From Cellulomonas sp. JH27-2 (GTDB lineage Bacteria; Actinomycetota; Actinomycetes; Actinomycetales; Cellulomonadaceae), in NCBI RefSeq assembly GCF_014837175.1, contig NZ_JACYFR010000005.1, positions 282,812 to 346,811 of the forward strand: a stretch of DNA of 64,000 nucleotides. The letters run 5' to 3'. The translations under genes and the position numbers were made by a program. Below, in pieces: positions 17,778 through 27,633 of the stretch. Numbering within the stretch: position 1 is the first letter of the stretch; each line of letters opens with the position of its first letter. The notes beneath the pieces are model-generated. The model did no database searches. It worked only from the letters and a program-made list of their open reading frames with translations, and was not told where the DNA came from.

Positions 17778-18467
17778 ATGACGACACAGGTGGCGATCCT
17801 CGCCGCGGGCATGGGCACCCGGCTCGGACGTCCGTTCCCCAAGCCGCTGACGCCGCTGCGCGACGGCCACACGATCATGGACCAGCAGGTCGCCAAGATC
17901 CGCGGCGCGTTCGACGACGTGCAGCTGTACACCGTCGTCGGCTTCAAGCTCGAGATGATCCTCGAGGCACACCCGCGCAACCTCTTCGTCTACAACGAGG
18001 AGTACGACCGCACCAACACCTCCAAGAGCCTGCTGCGCGTGCTGCGGGCGTCGGGTGACGGCGGCGTGCTCTGGATGAACGGCGACGTCGTCTTCGACCC
18101 GGCCATCCTCGAGCGGCTCAAGCCGTACATCGACAAGGAGCAGTCCCTCATCTCGGTCAACACCGCCACGGTGGCCGAGGAGGAGGTCAAGTACACGGTC
18201 GACGGCGACGGCTTCATCGACCAGCTCTCCAAGCAGGTCGTGGACGCGCTCGGCGAGGCCGTGGGCATCAACTACGTGTCCGCGCAGGACAAGGCCACGT
18301 TGATCGCGCGCCTCGACGAGGTGGGCGACCAGGACTACTTCGAGCGCGGCATCGAGGTGGCCATCGAGAGCGACGGCCTGAAGTTCGTACCCGTGGACAT
18401 CTCCGACCTGTGGGCCGTCGAGGTGGACTTCGACGAGGACCTCGAGCGCGCCAACGAGCACGTCTGA
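17778..18467 (+). CDS. LicC-like sugar/alcohol-phosphate nucleotidyltransferase
   Basis: Cytoplasmic 229-residue enzyme with the NTP-transferase signature ILAAGMGTRLG near residue 7, the lysine motif PFPKPLTPL and a WMNGDVVFD metal site (about 95). The short length and the segment EAVGINYVSAQDKATLIARL are like CTP-using LicC or inositol-1-phosphate cytidylyltransferases rather than RmlA. It likely makes a CDP-activated alcohol or polyol from CTP. AAGGAG precedes the ATG with good spacing. It is followed at once by a polyol-phosphate transferase and a CDP-alcohol phosphotransferase, which fits supply of their CDP-linked donor. The exact alcohol is not readable. Confidence 0.78.
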   Translation: MTTQVAILAAGMGTRLGRPFPKPLTPLRDGHTIMDQQVAKIRGAFDDVQLYTVVGFKLEMILEAHPRNLFVYNEEYDRTNTSKSLLRVLRASGDGGVLWMNGDVVFDPAILERLKPYIDKEQSLISVNTATVAEEEVKYTVDGDGFIDQLSKQVVDALGEAVGINYVSAQDKATLIARLDEVGDQDYFERGIEVAIESDGLKFVPVDISDLWAVEVDFDEDLERANEHV

Positions 18468-18473
18468 CCGCGG

Positions 18474-19718
18474 ATGGGGCTGGACGTGGCGCAGGTGCGC
18501 CGGCGCGTGCGCGGCTGGGGTGGCGTCGCGCTGCGCCGCCTCGGCTGGCTGCCCGCGGGCATGCCCGACGGACTGGGCGACGACGCCGCGCTGGAGGGGA
18601 AGACCTTCCCTCAGCGCGTCGTCGTCTTCTATGCCGGCACCCGGCAGAACCTGTACCAGCTGCGGCAGTGGTACGCGCCGCTGCGTGAGCTCGACGCCAC
18701 GTACGGTGTGCTGATCGTCGCGGCCGACTCGCGGGCGGCGCGGGTCGTGGCGCAGGAGCAGCGGCTTCCCGTCATCACGGTTGGGCGCAGCGCCACGATC
18801 GACGCGATCGCCGAGCGTTCCGGCACCGCGCTGTTCTGCTACGTCGGGCACGACGTCGGCAACTTCAACGCCCTGCGCATCCCGAGCGCGCTGCACGTCT
18901 ACCTCTCGCACGGCGAGAGCGACAAGCGCGTCGCGGCTTCCAACCTGATCAAGGCGTACGACTACGCGTTCGTCGCCGGTCAGGGTGCGGTGGACCGGTT
19001 CGCCGACCAGCTCATGCGGTTCGAGCCGGCGGGGCGCGTGGTACCGATCGGGCGCCCGCAGCTCGACGCGGTGCGCACCGGGCCTCGCGAGCGCCCGACG
19101 GGCGCGCCGATCGTCGTCCTGTACGCCCCCACGTGGGAGGGCGGCCAGGGGTCGAGCGCGTACTCGTCGGTCGTCAGCCACGGCGAGCGGCTGGTGCACA
19201 CGCTGCTCGCCGACCCGCGCTTCCGCGTCGTCTACCGCCCGCACCCGCGCACAGGGGTCTCGGACGCGCGGTTCGCGGCCACCGACGCGCGCATCCGCGC
19301 GGCGATCGCCCAGGCCGGTCCCGGTCACAGGGTGGACCGGGGGAACGACCCGTACCGGACGTTCGAGGGCGCCGACCTCATGGTCACGGACGTCTCCGCG
19401 ATCGCGTTCGACTGGTTGGCGACGGGCCGCCCGCTCGTCGTCACCGTCCCGCCCGGTGCGGCCGACGTCGCGTCCACGGGACTGCTCGAGACCGTCCCAC
19501 GCCTGCACGCCCACGACGTCGGGACACTGCCCGACCTGCTGGAACGCGAGGTCGTCGCGGATCCCGACGCCGCTCGGCGCGCCCAGCTCGTCGACTACTA
19601 CTTCGGCACCGTCGGTGGTGCCACCGCGCGGTTCGTCGCCGAGTGCGACCGCGTCATCTCGGAGCGCGACGCTCTGCAGGCTGACGACGTCCTGCGCGCC
19701 GGACAAGGACAGGAATGA
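18474..19718 (+). CDS. CDP-glycerol glycerophosphotransferase family protein (short form, copy 2)
   Basis: A 414-residue member of the local short TagB/TagF subfamily. Motifs: LSHGESDKR (about residue 142), VAGQGAVDR, VLYAPTWEGG (about 213), YRPHPRTG (about 253) and TDVSAIAFDWLATGRP. It begins 6 nt after the cytidylyltransferase stop and ends in an ATGA overlap with the CDP-alcohol phosphotransferase, so the three are translationally coupled. This context suggests its donor is the CDP-alcohol made by the first gene. It is closest in layout to the copy at 32,295. Confidence 0.82.
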   Translation: MGLDVAQVRRRVRGWGGVALRRLGWLPAGMPDGLGDDAALEGKTFPQRVVVFYAGTRQNLYQLRQWYAPLRELDATYGVLIVAADSRAARVVAQEQRLPVITVGRSATIDAIAERSGTALFCYVGHDVGNFNALRIPSALHVYLSHGESDKRVAASNLIKAYDYAFVAGQGAVDRFADQLMRFEPAGRVVPIGRPQLDAVRTGPRERPTGAPIVVLYAPTWEGGQGSSAYSSVVSHGERLVHTLLADPRFRVVYRPHPRTGVSDARFAATDARIRAAIAQAGPGHRVDRGNDPYRTFEGADLMVTDVSAIAFDWLATGRPLVVTVPPGAADVASTGLLETVPRLHAHDVGTLPDLLEREVVADPDAARRAQLVDYYFGTVGGATARFVAECDRVISERDALQADDVLRAGQGQE

Positions 19719-20521
19719 CCGAGCACACCACCTCCGCGCGGCCCACGGTCGCCGACATCAGGCGCGTCGGTCAGCCCGACTCGATCCGCAAGCGCCGCAA
19801 CGCCGAGCACTGGACCGCTGATGTGTACGGGCGGCGGATCTCGCCGTACCTGACCCTGGGTGCGCTGCGCCTGGGGATGAGCGCGAACGCGGTCACCTGG
19901 GTGATGCTCGCGATCGGCTGGGTCGCGGCGCTCACCGTGGCGCTGCCGGGCTGGGGCTTCGCGGTCCTGGCCGTGGTGCTGACGCACCTGCAGATGGTCG
20001 TGGACTCGTCCGACGGCGAGGTCGCGCGCTGGCGCGGGACCAGCGGACCGGTCGGGATCTTCATCGACAAGCTCGCGCACTACACGACCGAGGCGCTGAT
20101 CGCGCTGGCGTTCGGCGTGCGAGCGGCCGGCGGGTTCGGCGAGATCTCCGACAACCTGGCCTGGACCACGTGGGGCGGGCTGTTCGCCACGCTGCTGCTG
20201 CTCAACAAGGTCGTCAACGACCTCGTCGTCTCGTCGCGCGCGCAGGGCGGGCTGCCGCCCGCGAAGGACGCCGCCGAGGTCGCGGCGCCGCGCGTCAGCG
20301 GGGTGGCGCGGCTGCGCCGCGCGGCGCGGTTCGTCCCCTTCCACCGGCTGTTCCACGCCGTCGAGCTCGCGACCGTGATCGCGCTCGCGGCGATCATCGA
20401 TGCCTTCGTCGGCGGGATCGACGTGACGCGCTGGACGCTGATCGGGCTCGTCGTCGCGGTCGTGGTGACTGGCCTGGGCCACGTGACCGCGATCCTGTCG
20501 TCGTCGAGGTTGCGCGCATGA
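19715..20521 (+). CDS. CDP-alcohol phosphatidyltransferase family membrane enzyme
   Basis: Integral membrane enzyme of 268 residues that would use a CDP-alcohol and a second alcohol to form a phosphodiester. Several membrane helices (about 50-85, 120-160, 215-265) flank the family motif: VVDSSDGEVARW near residue 90, then GIFIDKLAH. The consensus is DGx2ARx8Gx3Dx3D; here the last aspartate is histidine. It overlaps the upstream gene by ATGA. With the LicC-like gene it recalls the cytidylyltransferase plus CDP-alcohol transferase pair of inositol-phosphate metabolism, but a role in making or capping a wall-polymer linkage is equally possible. Confidence 0.78.
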   Translation: MTEHTTSARPTVADIRRVGQPDSIRKRRNAEHWTADVYGRRISPYLTLGALRLGMSANAVTWVMLAIGWVAALTVALPGWGFAVLAVVLTHLQMVVDSSDGEVARWRGTSGPVGIFIDKLAHYTTEALIALAFGVRAAGGFGEISDNLAWTTWGGLFATLLLLNKVVNDLVVSSRAQGGLPPAKDAAEVAAPRVSGVARLRRAARFVPFHRLFHAVELATVIALAAIIDAFVGGIDVTRWTLIGLVVAVVVTGLGHVTAILSSSRLRA

Positions 20522-21393
20522 GCCGCCCGCTGCCGACGATCGGCGTCGTCGTGCTGTCGATGGGCAACCGACCCGTCGACCTGACGATCGCCGTCAAGTC
20601 CGCCCTCGCGCAGGAGGGTGTCGAGACCGACGTCCTGGTGGTCGGCAACGGCTGGGAGCCCGAGGGCATCCCTGCCGGCGCGCGCTCGATGGCGTTGCCG
20701 GAGAACCTCGGCATCCCCGAAGGTCGCAACGTCGGTGCCGCGCAGGTGAGCGGCGACCTGATCTTCTTCCTCGACGACGACGCCGTCATCCCGTCCACCG
20801 ATGCGCTGCGTACGATGGCCGAGCGGTTCGCGGCGCGCCCGAGGCTCGGGATGGCGCAGGCGCTGCTCACCACGGCGGACGGCTCGGAGCCGCCCGGCCG
20901 CTGGGTGCGCCGGCTGCGCAAGGGCGACCCGCGCCGCTCGAGCGTCATCTTCTCGGTGACCGAGGGCGTCACCGCGGTGCGTCGCGACGTGTTCGAGGGC
21001 GCCGGGGGCTGGGCGGGGGAGTTCTTCTACGCGCACGAGGGCATCGAGCTCGCGTGGCGGGTCTGGGATCAGGGCTTCGAGGTCTGGCACATGGGCGACG
21101 TCGAGATGCACCACCCCGCCACGAGCCCGAGCCGGCACGCGGTCTCGCAGCTGCTCAACGGCCGCAACCGCGTCTGGCTGGCCCGACGCAACCTGCCCGT
21201 GGTGCTGCGCCCGCTGTACGTGGGGACGTGGACGGCGATCCAGGTGGTCCGTGACCGCAAGGACCGCTCCGCGCTGCGGGTCTGGTTCGACGGCTTCCGC
21301 GAGGGGTGGCGGGACGATCCGGGCGAAGCGCGCATCATCTCCTGGCGCACCGTCGCGGTCATGACCCTCAAGGGCCGACCGCCGATCATCTGA
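20518..21393 (+). CDS. Glycosyltransferase family 2
   Basis: Soluble GT-A enzyme of 291 residues. It starts PTIGVVVLSMGNRP, has the metal-binding FFLDDDAVIP (about residue 81), the acceptor-loop YAHEGIELAWRVWD (about 170) and ends with no membrane segment. This form is common among rhamnosyl- and galactosyltransferases of actinobacterial walls. It overlaps the CDP-alcohol phosphotransferase stop by ATGA, making it the fourth gene of the operon beginning at 17,778. Donor unknown; dTDP-rhamnose is available from the rml genes in this window. Confidence 0.82.
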   Translation: MSRPLPTIGVVVLSMGNRPVDLTIAVKSALAQEGVETDVLVVGNGWEPEGIPAGARSMALPENLGIPEGRNVGAAQVSGDLIFFLDDDAVIPSTDALRTMAERFAARPRLGMAQALLTTADGSEPPGRWVRRLRKGDPRRSSVIFSVTEGVTAVRRDVFEGAGGWAGEFFYAHEGIELAWRVWDQGFEVWHMGDVEMHHPATSPSRHAVSQLLNGRNRVWLARRNLPVVLRPLYVGTWTAIQVVRDRKDRSALRVWFDGFREGWRDDPGEARIISWRTVAVMTLKGRPPII

Positions 21394-21452
21394 GGCAACC
21401 AATTTGCGGTCGATACTGGATGCTGCGGCGCGGGCGTGTCACAGTTGCCCCC

Positions 21453-23543
21453 ATGCGCCACGGTAGTCGTCTCTCGTTCACTCCTGTCACACGCCTCGCA
21501 GCCTCGATCCTGGCCGCGGTGCTGGTGCTGGCGGGGCTGACGGTGGCGCTCCCAACGGCCGCGGAGGCGGCGACGACGTCGCACACGCTGACCGCGCCGA
21601 CGTCGGTCCACCTGGGGACGTCGGCGACGATGAAGGCCACCTGGATCACGAAGGGCAAGCGTGCGACGGGCAGCGTCCTGCTGCAGAAGCGCTCCGGCGG
21701 CACGTGGAAGACGGTCGCGAAGGTCAAGCTCGTCAAGGGCAACGGGTCGGTCGCCATCAAACCCGCGGCGAGCGCGACGTACCGGCTGCACAGCGCGACG
21801 TACAACAGCGCTTCGAAGACCGTGAAGGTGGTGCGCAACTGGCTCTCGTTCGGGCCGAGCGCGGGCGCGTCCATCAAGGTCGGGACCTCGGTGAACCTCA
21901 CGCTCAAGGTCTACAAGGACGCCAAGCCCGTCACGCGGATCGTGGCGCTGCAGCGGCTCTCGGGCAAGAAGTGGGTCACGGTCCAGAAGCTGAAGGTCAG
22001 CAGCACGGGCACGACCGTCGCCGTGAAGCCGACCTCGACGACGAAGTACCGCCTGGTCCGCTACTCGCTGACGAGCGCCATCCGCACCGTGACGGTCGAC
22101 CGCGACTGGGCGTCCCTGTCGTTCTCGTCGCGCTCGCTCGCCACCTCCACCTCGACCACGACAGCGACCGCCACCTGGTACTCCGCGGGCAAGAAGGCCA
22201 CCGGAACGATGACGCTCCAGCAGCGCATCGGGTCCGGAGCCTGGACCACGGCCGCGAAGGTCAAGGTCACGGGCGGCATCGGCACGGTGACCGTCAAGCC
22301 GCTGGTCTCGCGCACCTACCGCCTGCTCGCCGGTTCCGTGTCGAGCTCGTCGGTCAAGGTGAGCGTGAAGACCGTCATCCCGGCATCGTTCACGATCAAG
22401 GGTTCCGGTTTCGGTCACGGCGTGGGGATGTCGCAGTATGGCGCCTACGGCATGGCGCTCGACGGGTACAGCGCCACCAAGATCTTGCAGCACTACTACT
22501 CGGGCGACACGGTCGGGCTCGATGGGCTGTCCTCCAAGACTTCCATCGCAGTCCAGATCGACAACGCAAGGACGTCACTGCCTGTCCAGATCGTGGGTGG
22601 AGCGTGGCGTGTTGGTACGACGCCCGGGCTCTCGACGTTGGCGGGCTCGGCGAGCGCGACGATCAAGTTCGCGGTTGCGAAGGACGGAAAGTCGGTTACT
22701 GCGACGTACGGCAGCAAGAGCGTGACGTCGCCGAGTCTCGCCCTGCAGTGGGGTGGGACTACGTACTTCCCCTCACTGACGACCGGCATCTATGCCACCT
22801 GGGATGCGACGGCCAATCGGTATCACTACGGCCAGCTCCGGATCAGCGTGCTGAACAAGAAGCTGAACATCGTGAACGACGTTCGACTGCAGACCGAGTA
22901 CCTGTACGGCCTGGGCGAGGTTCCGTCGAGCTGGTCGATGGAAGCGCTGAAGGCGCAGGCGATCGCGGCGCGCTCCTATGCGGAGACGACGCACCGCACT
23001 GGTTGCGGTTGCGACATCCTGGACAGCACGAGCGACCAGAATTACGTCGGCTGGAAGAAGGTGACCGGCACGGACGGTGCTCGATGGGTCGCAGCAGTCG
23101 ACGCCACCGTGGACGCCGCGACGGGCCAGGGCAAGGTCGTCAAGACGAATGCTGGCAAGGTCGAGCACACCTACTACTACTCGTCCTCTGGTGGCAGCAC
23201 GCTCAACAGCGAGGATGTGTGGGTCGCCGCGATCCCCGCGATGAGGTCCGTCGACGATCCGTGGAGCCTGGACCCCAGGGTCGGCAACTCGCTCTCTACA
23301 TGGTCCGTGTCGCTGAGCCAAGCGAGCGCAGCCAAGATGCTCGGCCTCAAGGATGTCGTCGCGATCTCGCTGTCTCACTACACAGGAGGCGGGCTGAAAT
23401 CGATGACCGGAACATCGTCGATGGGCCTGACGGCTACGGTGATCGGTAAGGCGGACGCCATGCGCAGCAAGCTGAATGCATACGCCACCGGCACGGTCTA
23501 CGGTCCCTGGGTGAGGTCGGCAACACCGGTGCCGCCGAAGTAG
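21453..23543 (+). CDS. Secreted SpoIID/LytB-domain protein with beta repeats
   Basis: Exported 696-residue protein. A signal peptide (about 8-38, ending AEAATT) is followed by three beta repeats with the pattern W-x-TVAKVK...G (about 45-310) and a SpoIID domain. The latter shows GFGHGVGMSQYGA near residue 319 and EALKAQAIAARSYAE near 496; the glutamate corresponds to the catalytic residue of SpoIID, a lytic transglycosylase acting on denuded glycan strands. ATG 21,453 gives the signal peptide. From about 22,480 onward the gene has visibly lower G+C and more A/T-ending codons than its first half. It converges on rmlB. Confidence 0.82.
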   Translation: MRHGSRLSFTPVTRLAASILAAVLVLAGLTVALPTAAEAATTSHTLTAPTSVHLGTSATMKATWITKGKRATGSVLLQKRSGGTWKTVAKVKLVKGNGSVAIKPAASATYRLHSATYNSASKTVKVVRNWLSFGPSAGASIKVGTSVNLTLKVYKDAKPVTRIVALQRLSGKKWVTVQKLKVSSTGTTVAVKPTSTTKYRLVRYSLTSAIRTVTVDRDWASLSFSSRSLATSTSTTTATATWYSAGKKATGTMTLQQRIGSGAWTTAAKVKVTGGIGTVTVKPLVSRTYRLLAGSVSSSSVKVSVKTVIPASFTIKGSGFGHGVGMSQYGAYGMALDGYSATKILQHYYSGDTVGLDGLSSKTSIAVQIDNARTSLPVQIVGGAWRVGTTPGLSTLAGSASATIKFAVAKDGKSVTATYGSKSVTSPSLALQWGGTTYFPSLTTGIYATWDATANRYHYGQLRISVLNKKLNIVNDVRLQTEYLYGLGEVPSSWSMEALKAQAIAARSYAETTHRTGCGCDILDSTSDQNYVGWKKVTGTDGARWVAAVDATVDAATGQGKVVKTNAGKVEHTYYYSSSGGSTLNSEDVWVAAIPAMRSVDDPWSLDPRVGNSLSTWSVSLSQASAAKMLGLKDVVAISLSHYTGGGLKSMTGTSSMGLTATVIGKADAMRSKLNAYATGTVYGPWVRSATPVPPK

Positions 23544-23564
23544 GCCGCACCGGCGCCGTCGACC

Positions 23565-24623
<1,059 letters not shown>

Positions 24624-24633
24624 CCGGGGCACG

Positions 24634-24639
24634 TACCCT
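24634..24639 (+). promoter_or_regulatory. -10 box for PGRP-domain gene
   Basis: TACCCT, about 47 nt before the ATG at 24,686, 10 bp from the divergent rmlB box. Confidence 0.35.
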
Positions 24640-24685
24640 GGACGGCGTCGCGTGCCTGACGCAACGGTTCGAGGGGGAGCATCGC

Positions 24686-27487
24686 ATGGTCCGCAAGCTG
24701 GTCGTGGCGGCCGTCGGTCTGTCGGTCGCGATCGGGGGGATGGTCGTCCCGGCGCAGGTGGCCGGCGCCGTCGGCCCCGAGGTGTCTCCCGTCGTCCTCG
24801 CGCCCGACGAGGACGCTGCCGCGCCTGTCGACGGCGCATCCGCCGACGGGTCGTCGGACGCGACTGCCGTCGACCCCGAGGTTGTCGACCCTGACGTCAC
24901 CGCCGTGCCCGTCGACGGTGTGGACCCGGCCGCGAGCCGCGACGCGAGCGCTTACGCGCCGGCCCGGACGGACGGATCGTCCGCGTCCGCGCCAGCGGTG
25001 GCGGCGGTCGACCCCGACGACGTCGTCGCGCTGGGGGCGCGGACGTTCACGGGCCACTTCCTGGTCGCGGGCGTGACCTGGGACCCGGGTCAGGACATCG
25101 CGGTCACGCAGGTCGCCGTGCGGGTGCGCGAGGGTGGGACCTGGACGCCCTGGCAGGACCTCGACGTCGTCGACGTGGGCGTGCCGGGGGAGCGGCCGGG
25201 CACCGAGCCGCTGATCAGCTCGGGTGCGGACGCCGCGCAGGTGCGCGTGGCGACTGCCGGCGGAGACGCCGAACCGGCGGGCCTGCGACTCGACGTGATC
25301 GACCCCGGGACGACGCCCGTCGCGAGCACCTCCACGAGCACGCCCACCCGCACCTCGGGGGACACGGGCGTGCGGGCAGTCGCCGACGTCGTCCCCGCCG
25401 TCGAGACGGTGCCCGCACCGACGCCCACACCGACCTCGGCCCCGACGCCCACGCCCACGCCGACCACGCCGACCACCCCGAGCACCGTGACCGTCGCGGC
25501 GAAGACCGGCGCGAAGGGCGACGTCATCCGCCCGAGGATCGTCACGCGCAAGCAGTGGGGCGCCAACGAGAAGCGGGGCAGCGCGTGGCCGGAGGTGTCG
25601 TCGCGCCTGACCGCGATGTACCTGCACCACACCGCCGGCACGAACAGCTACTCGAAGTCCCAGTCCGCGGCGATCGTGCGCGGCATCTACGCGTTCCACA
25701 CCGGCAGCCGCGACTGGCCGGACATCGGCTACCAGTTCCTCGTCGACCGGTTCGGGACTATCTACCAGGGGCGCCGTGACGCGATGACGGACCTGCCGAT
25801 CGGCGCCCAGGCCGGGGGGTACAACACCGACACGATCGGCGTGTCCGCCATGGGGAACTTCCAGACCGGGAACCCACCGGCCGCCATGGTCGCGTCCGTC
25901 GAGAAGGTGTTCGCATGGCAGGCCTACGCGCACGGCCTGAACGCGACCGGGCGCGCCACGCTCATCACCGGGTCGAGCACGGGGAGCAACACGAAGGCGA
26001 AGGCGGGGGCGAAGGTCTCCGTGCCCGTGATCCTGGGGCACCGCGACACGAACGGCACGGCGTGCCCGGGGTGGCGGCTCTACGAGAAGCTCCCGGCCAT
26101 CCGCAAGGCGGTCAAGAAGCAGGTCACGGCGGCGATCGCGAAGTACGGCAAGCCGGTTCCCGCGCTGCCCGCACCCACCGCCGTCGCGCCGACGAGCACG
26201 CAGGTGCCGGTCCAGTGGGCGTCGTCGTCGACCTACCGGTGGAAGGCCGTCAAGGGCGCGGTGTCCTACCAGGTCCTCACCCGGTCGTCGGGCTTGACGT
26301 ACGCGATGGACGACGACCGCGCGTGGACCGTGCTCAAGACGGTCAAGGGCACGTCGACGTCGATCGCCACCGACCCCGGTCGTACGCGCGTGATCGCGGT
26401 TCGGGCGATCGACAGCAAGGCGCGGCGGGGTCTGGTCACGGTGATCGGCCAGGTCACACGCCTCGTCGACTGGTCGAGCGTCGCCCGGTCCGCGTCCTGG
26501 AAGCGCAGCACCGCGACCGGGTACACGACGTACCGCACGACGACGAGCGGGGCGACGCTCACCGTGAAGAGCGTCAAGCAGGCCCGCGCCGTCCTCCTGC
26601 AGGTCGCACGCGGACCGGCCACCGGCCGGATCGAGGTCAAGGCGGGCAGCAAGCGGCTCGGGTACGTCGAGACCCGTTCCTCGACGACGACGTCGCGGGC
26701 GGTCGTCCGCCTCGACCTTCCCGCCTCCACGTCCGGCACGATCACGCTGCGCACGGTCGCCGGCCGCGGCCCGGTGACCGTGGCGGGCATCGCGTTCCCG
26801 AGGGTCAGGACCGCAGCCCTGACGCTCGGCCTCGGGCGGCTGCCGTCCGCGACGCCGACGAAGGTCGCGCTGTCCGCCTCGCAGGCACCGTTCCTCGAGG
26901 CCACGTCGTCGGTCTACCGCTGGAAGAAGGTGTCGACGGCCGTCCGCTACGAGGTGTTCGTCCGTACCGCGGCGCACGGCAAGGCGTTGCCGTCGTCGTG
27001 GACGAAGGTGAGGACCACGACCGGGACGTCGTACCGGCTGCCCACCTCGCCGTCCGGGCGCACGTGGCTGGTGGGGGTCCGGGCGGTCGGCAAGGGCGGC
27101 TCGAGCGCGATCACGTCCTTTCCGCGGGCGACGCGTCCCGTGTCGAGCGCGCTCGTGAAGCGGTCGTCGGGGTGGACCACCAAGCACGGCGACAGCTGGT
27201 ACCGGGCTCAGGTGTGGCAGGCGACGACCGCCAAGCGGACGCTGACGGTGACGTCCGCGAAGAGCGTGCGCGCGGTGCGGCTCATCGTTGCGTCGGCGCC
27301 CGGGCGTGGGCGCGTCGTGGTCAAGATCGGCTCGACGACCATCAAGACGGTCTCGACCGCATCGGCCCAGCCAACGGCCCACCGGCACCTCGACATCGTC
27401 CTGCCCAGGACCATGAGCGGGACCCTGACCGTGACGGCGCTGGACCGCAAGACGGTCAGGATCTCTGCCATCGTGCTGGGGCGTTGA
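24686..27487 (+). CDS. Secreted PGRP/amidase_2-type N-acetylmuramoyl-L-alanine amidase
   Basis: Exported 933-residue protein that would cleave the lactyl-peptide bond of peptidoglycan. Signal peptide (about 1-30), an acidic low-complexity stretch, a domain with Trp-rich VREGGTWTPWQDL (about 145), a Thr-Pro linker (about 243-270), then a PGRP domain from PRIVTRKQWGA (about 282). Zinc ligands are visible as LHHTAG (about 313) and GHRDTNGTACPGW (about 451; His and Cys). Two similar C-terminal repeats follow, with YRWKKV/YRWKAV and RAVxLxVA motifs. The ATG at 24,686 follows GAGGGGGAG. The architecture matches actinobacterial secreted PGRP amidases carrying long binding tails. Confidence 0.85.
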   Translation: MVRKLVVAAVGLSVAIGGMVVPAQVAGAVGPEVSPVVLAPDEDAAAPVDGASADGSSDATAVDPEVVDPDVTAVPVDGVDPAASRDASAYAPARTDGSSASAPAVAAVDPDDVVALGARTFTGHFLVAGVTWDPGQDIAVTQVAVRVREGGTWTPWQDLDVVDVGVPGERPGTEPLISSGADAAQVRVATAGGDAEPAGLRLDVIDPGTTPVASTSTSTPTRTSGDTGVRAVADVVPAVETVPAPTPTPTSAPTPTPTPTTPTTPSTVTVAAKTGAKGDVIRPRIVTRKQWGANEKRGSAWPEVSSRLTAMYLHHTAGTNSYSKSQSAAIVRGIYAFHTGSRDWPDIGYQFLVDRFGTIYQGRRDAMTDLPIGAQAGGYNTDTIGVSAMGNFQTGNPPAAMVASVEKVFAWQAYAHGLNATGRATLITGSSTGSNTKAKAGAKVSVPVILGHRDTNGTACPGWRLYEKLPAIRKAVKKQVTAAIAKYGKPVPALPAPTAVAPTSTQVPVQWASSSTYRWKAVKGAVSYQVLTRSSGLTYAMDDDRAWTVLKTVKGTSTSIATDPGRTRVIAVRAIDSKARRGLVTVIGQVTRLVDWSSVARSASWKRSTATGYTTYRTTTSGATLTVKSVKQARAVLLQVARGPATGRIEVKAGSKRLGYVETRSSTTTSRAVVRLDLPASTSGTITLRTVAGRGPVTVAGIAFPRVRTAALTLGLGRLPSATPTKVALSASQAPFLEATSSVYRWKKVSTAVRYEVFVRTAAHGKALPSSWTKVRTTTGTSYRLPTSPSGRTWLVGVRAVGKGGSSAITSFPRATRPVSSALVKRSSGWTTKHGDSWYRAQVWQATTAKRTLTVTSAKSVRAVRLIVASAPGRGRVVVKIGSTTIKTVSTASAQPTAHRHLDIVLPRTMSGTLTVTALDRKTVRISAIVLGR

Positions 27488-27560
27488 TGCGTCCTGACCT
27501 GCAGCTTCGCCCCTCTTGCAGCGACGGCGCGCGATAGATCACCCAGGCAATCGGCGCAGG

Positions 27561-27566
27561 TATACT
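27561..27566 (+). promoter_or_regulatory. -10 box for giant glycosyltransferase gene
   Basis: TATACT, one of the best -10 matches in the window. The leader of about 60 nt includes GGGG-TCG-CCCC, which can form a small hairpin. Confidence 0.45.
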
Positions 27567-27633
27567 GCTCCCGCCCATCTGTGCGTGAGGGGTCGCCCCC
27601 GGCTCGTGCGCACACATCCGAGCAGGGAGCACG

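Noticed and set aside
25418..25490. Short repetitive ACGCCCAC/ACC-type DNA that looks like a minisatellite
   Set aside because: It encodes the Thr-Pro linker of the PGRP-type protein and is explained by coding for low-complexity sequence.
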